Assembly (NCBI RefSeq): GCF_001659605.2
Contig: NC_035161.2
Coordinates: 39,513,956-39,577,955, forward strand
Origin: Manihot esculenta
Lineage: Eukaryota; Streptophyta; Magnoliopsida; Malpighiales; Euphorbiaceae
Direction of reading: 5' to 3'
Length of the DNA: 64,000 nucleotides
The position numbers and the translations under genes are program-made. Shown here piece by piece: positions 60,909-64,000 of this stretch (its first letter is position 1; the number at the start of each line of letters is the position of its first letter). The notes beneath the pieces are model-generated. The model ran no database searches, was not told the DNA's origin, and saw only the letters and a list, made by a program, of their open reading frames with translations.

Positions 60909-62843
60909 TTGATCCCTCAATCCTGAGCAGCTTCAAGGAGAGAGAGAGAGACGTCGGCGATCGGGCTCTAACGGCGGCTTAGGACAATTAGCTATTTGAG
61001 CCCTAATGGCACTGAGCCTTTTTTCAATATCCGTTAAATGAAAAACCGACTCCAATGAACGTGAAGTATTTTATTTTAGAAAATAGTATTATTTATTCTC
61101 ATTAATTCATTTTTTAATTTTAAAAAATAATTAAATTATTTTAAATATTTTAATATTAATTATTTTTTTATTAATCTTAATCGTTACATATTATAAAAAA
61201 AAATTAAAATATTTTAATATGAATTAATTAATTAATAAAAAATATAATAAATTAATTACTAAATATTTTAAAATAATAAAAATTAAGTAATAAAATGTTT
61301 AACTATAAAATTAATATAAAAACTAATTAATAAATATTTTAAAATATTAAAAATATCTAAATATATTTTTGAAAATTAAAAAATTTATTAATAAGTTTTT
61401 TCGCAATATAAAAAGTAAATAATAATTTTTCTATTTTATTAATTAAAATATTAATCACTTATAAAAATTGGATAGAAATATGCTTTTTATTGGATTTTTT
61501 TAATGATTTCTTGTTATAAAATAAAGTAAGCTTATTTCGTTAGGTAAATAAGTGAAGCTTTACAGAAAATTGTATATTTTATATTATAAATTTATATAAA
61601 ATTGTAATTATTTTTTTAAAATAATTATTTTATGGAAAATATATTAAATTAACAACAATTGATTTTTCAATTAGATAAATATATTTTTATAAATTAATAA
61701 AATAAAATTCTATTTTTGATAGCATTATTATTAATTAAATATAGCATTGTGTTTTATTATTTACAAAAATATTTTATACTTACATTCTAAAGAGTTAATT
61801 TTGTTGAATATATATAATTTGTAAATATATAGAATAAATATAAATATTATAGATTTTGAATTTTAACTAAACTTTTTAAAAATTATGTTTATATACTTTT
61901 TGAATTATCATCATTTTTTCGTTAATATAATATTTTTTAATATAATTGATAACAAAAAAGTATATTTACTTTTAAAAAAATAAAATATATGTTTTTATAA
62001 AATTTGATAGATTTTTGTAACATAGTAATTATTATTTTATTTTGAACAAAGTAATAATACATTAACCTTTTTTTTTTCAGAAAAAGTTATTCCGTCCACT
62101 CTATCTCATATGTCAATTCGCCTAGAAATTTCATTATTAAGCATTTAAGCTATAGTTTTCTTAAATTATATTCATTGTATATTATAAAAATAGATTCATT
62201 TTTTAAGATTAATTTAATTTATTTTTTATTTATATGAAATTATAGAAATTTTCCTTCTAAAACAGTAGTTTTTAGAGAAGTTTAAATAATAATTTAGTAA
62301 TGGAGCAAAATAATGAATAATATATTATAAAAGACTACATAAAATTTATTTTTTTATCTATATTAATTAAATTTTCTTAATTCATATAAAAATAACTATA
62401 AACTTATTTTTATATGACAGAATGGAATAGCATAAGTGTCATAATGCAACACATTTTAATTTAACATAACATTTATTTGTCTAAAGCACATGTTAAATTT
62501 ATATAAAATAATAAAAAAATTCAATATATATTTGACTTCTCATAAAGAAAAGCCTCAACAGGAAGCCAAGAGAAAAGTCTCGAAATCTCGAATGGCGTGA
62601 AAAAAATCCAAAAAACAAAAAGCAAATAAATGCTGCTAAGCTGACAAGAACAACGGAAATTTCTGAATTATTCTGAAGCTACAAGAAACAAATTACAATG
62701 TCTGCAGAAGGGATAACAAACACGGTTAAACAGGTACAACCGCTAAAGGTGGTACTAAGGAAAAAAGAAACCGGAACAAAAGGGGCACTACCAAATGTGT
62801 ATTCGAGCAATTGTTGCAATCCAAAACTCAAGAATTGAGCCAT
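60909..62843. other. Intergenic region, very AT-rich
   Basis: The left end is the PPR promoter and 5' UTR, with a (GA)n tract near 60940-60950. The rest is almost entirely A and T, and includes an inverted-repeat element at about 61079-61432. The ARF 3' UTR probably begins near 62560-62600. Confidence 0.6.
61079..61432. mobile_element. MITE-like AT-rich inverted-repeat element
   Basis: The left end GAAAATAGTATTATTTATT and the inverted right end AGAAAAATTATTATTTACTT match imperfectly, with TTTTTTAATTTT arms further in on both sides. It shares the terminal word with the element at 44742-45018. No coding capacity. Confidence 0.45.

Positions 62844-64000
<1,157 letters not shown>

Overview
This is eudicot nuclear DNA: AT-rich intergenic space, multi-exon genes with GT-AG introns, plant-only families (Agenet/DUF724, DYW-type PPR, galactinol synthase, R2R3-MYB, GA 2-oxidase) and several LTR retrotransposons. 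A rosid, perhaps Euphorbiaceae, is my guess from overall look only. No search was run; exon models were built by eye from reading frames, splice sites and phase.

Layout. 1-2971 (-): 15 exons of a LACS1-type long-chain acyl-CoA synthetase, cut by the left edge. 6258-13474 (-): an 11-exon, 932-aa Agenet/DUF724 protein. 14927-20258 (-): remains of a SWC4 (SWR1-complex/DMAP1-like) gene, lacking its SANT region, frameshifted, and split by a young non-autonomous Ty3-type LTR element (16287-19395). 25461-27991 (+): gibberellin 2-beta-dioxygenase. 29896-31825 (-): secreted pectinesterase. 34444-35470 (-): subgroup-20 R2R3-MYB (MYB2-like). 40083-44186 (-): ECHIDNA/TVP23. 46306-56115 (+): a galactinol synthase gene broken by an 8.4-kb Ty1/copia element, which itself carries two further LTR-type insertions; the gene also has a 4-nt deletion. 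58758-60908 (-): DYW-type PPR editing factor of the MEF8/DYW2 kind. 62844-64000 (-): ARF1-type small GTPase, cut by the right edge.

Gene content matches, from memory, the Arabidopsis chromosome 2 block ARFA1C - GolS1 - MYB2 - SWC4 - DUF724 - LACS1 (At2g47170 to At2g47240). This supports the assignments of the two decayed genes. GA2ox, pectinesterase, ECH and PPR are interleaved. Two members of the block are dead here, which fits loss of duplicates on one copy of an old polyploid segment.

The genes do not form one pathway; they are independent housekeeping, wall, hormone and stress genes. The most notable things are the two pseudogenes, the three-level nest of retrotransposons, the gag-protease-only Ty3 derivative with an intact 734-codon frame, an LTR family packed with TTCGGCNGCCGAA palindromes, and a GC-AG intron in LACS1. 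I found no CRISPR array, prokaryotic cassette, credible tRNA/rRNA gene, or clearly new biological system.
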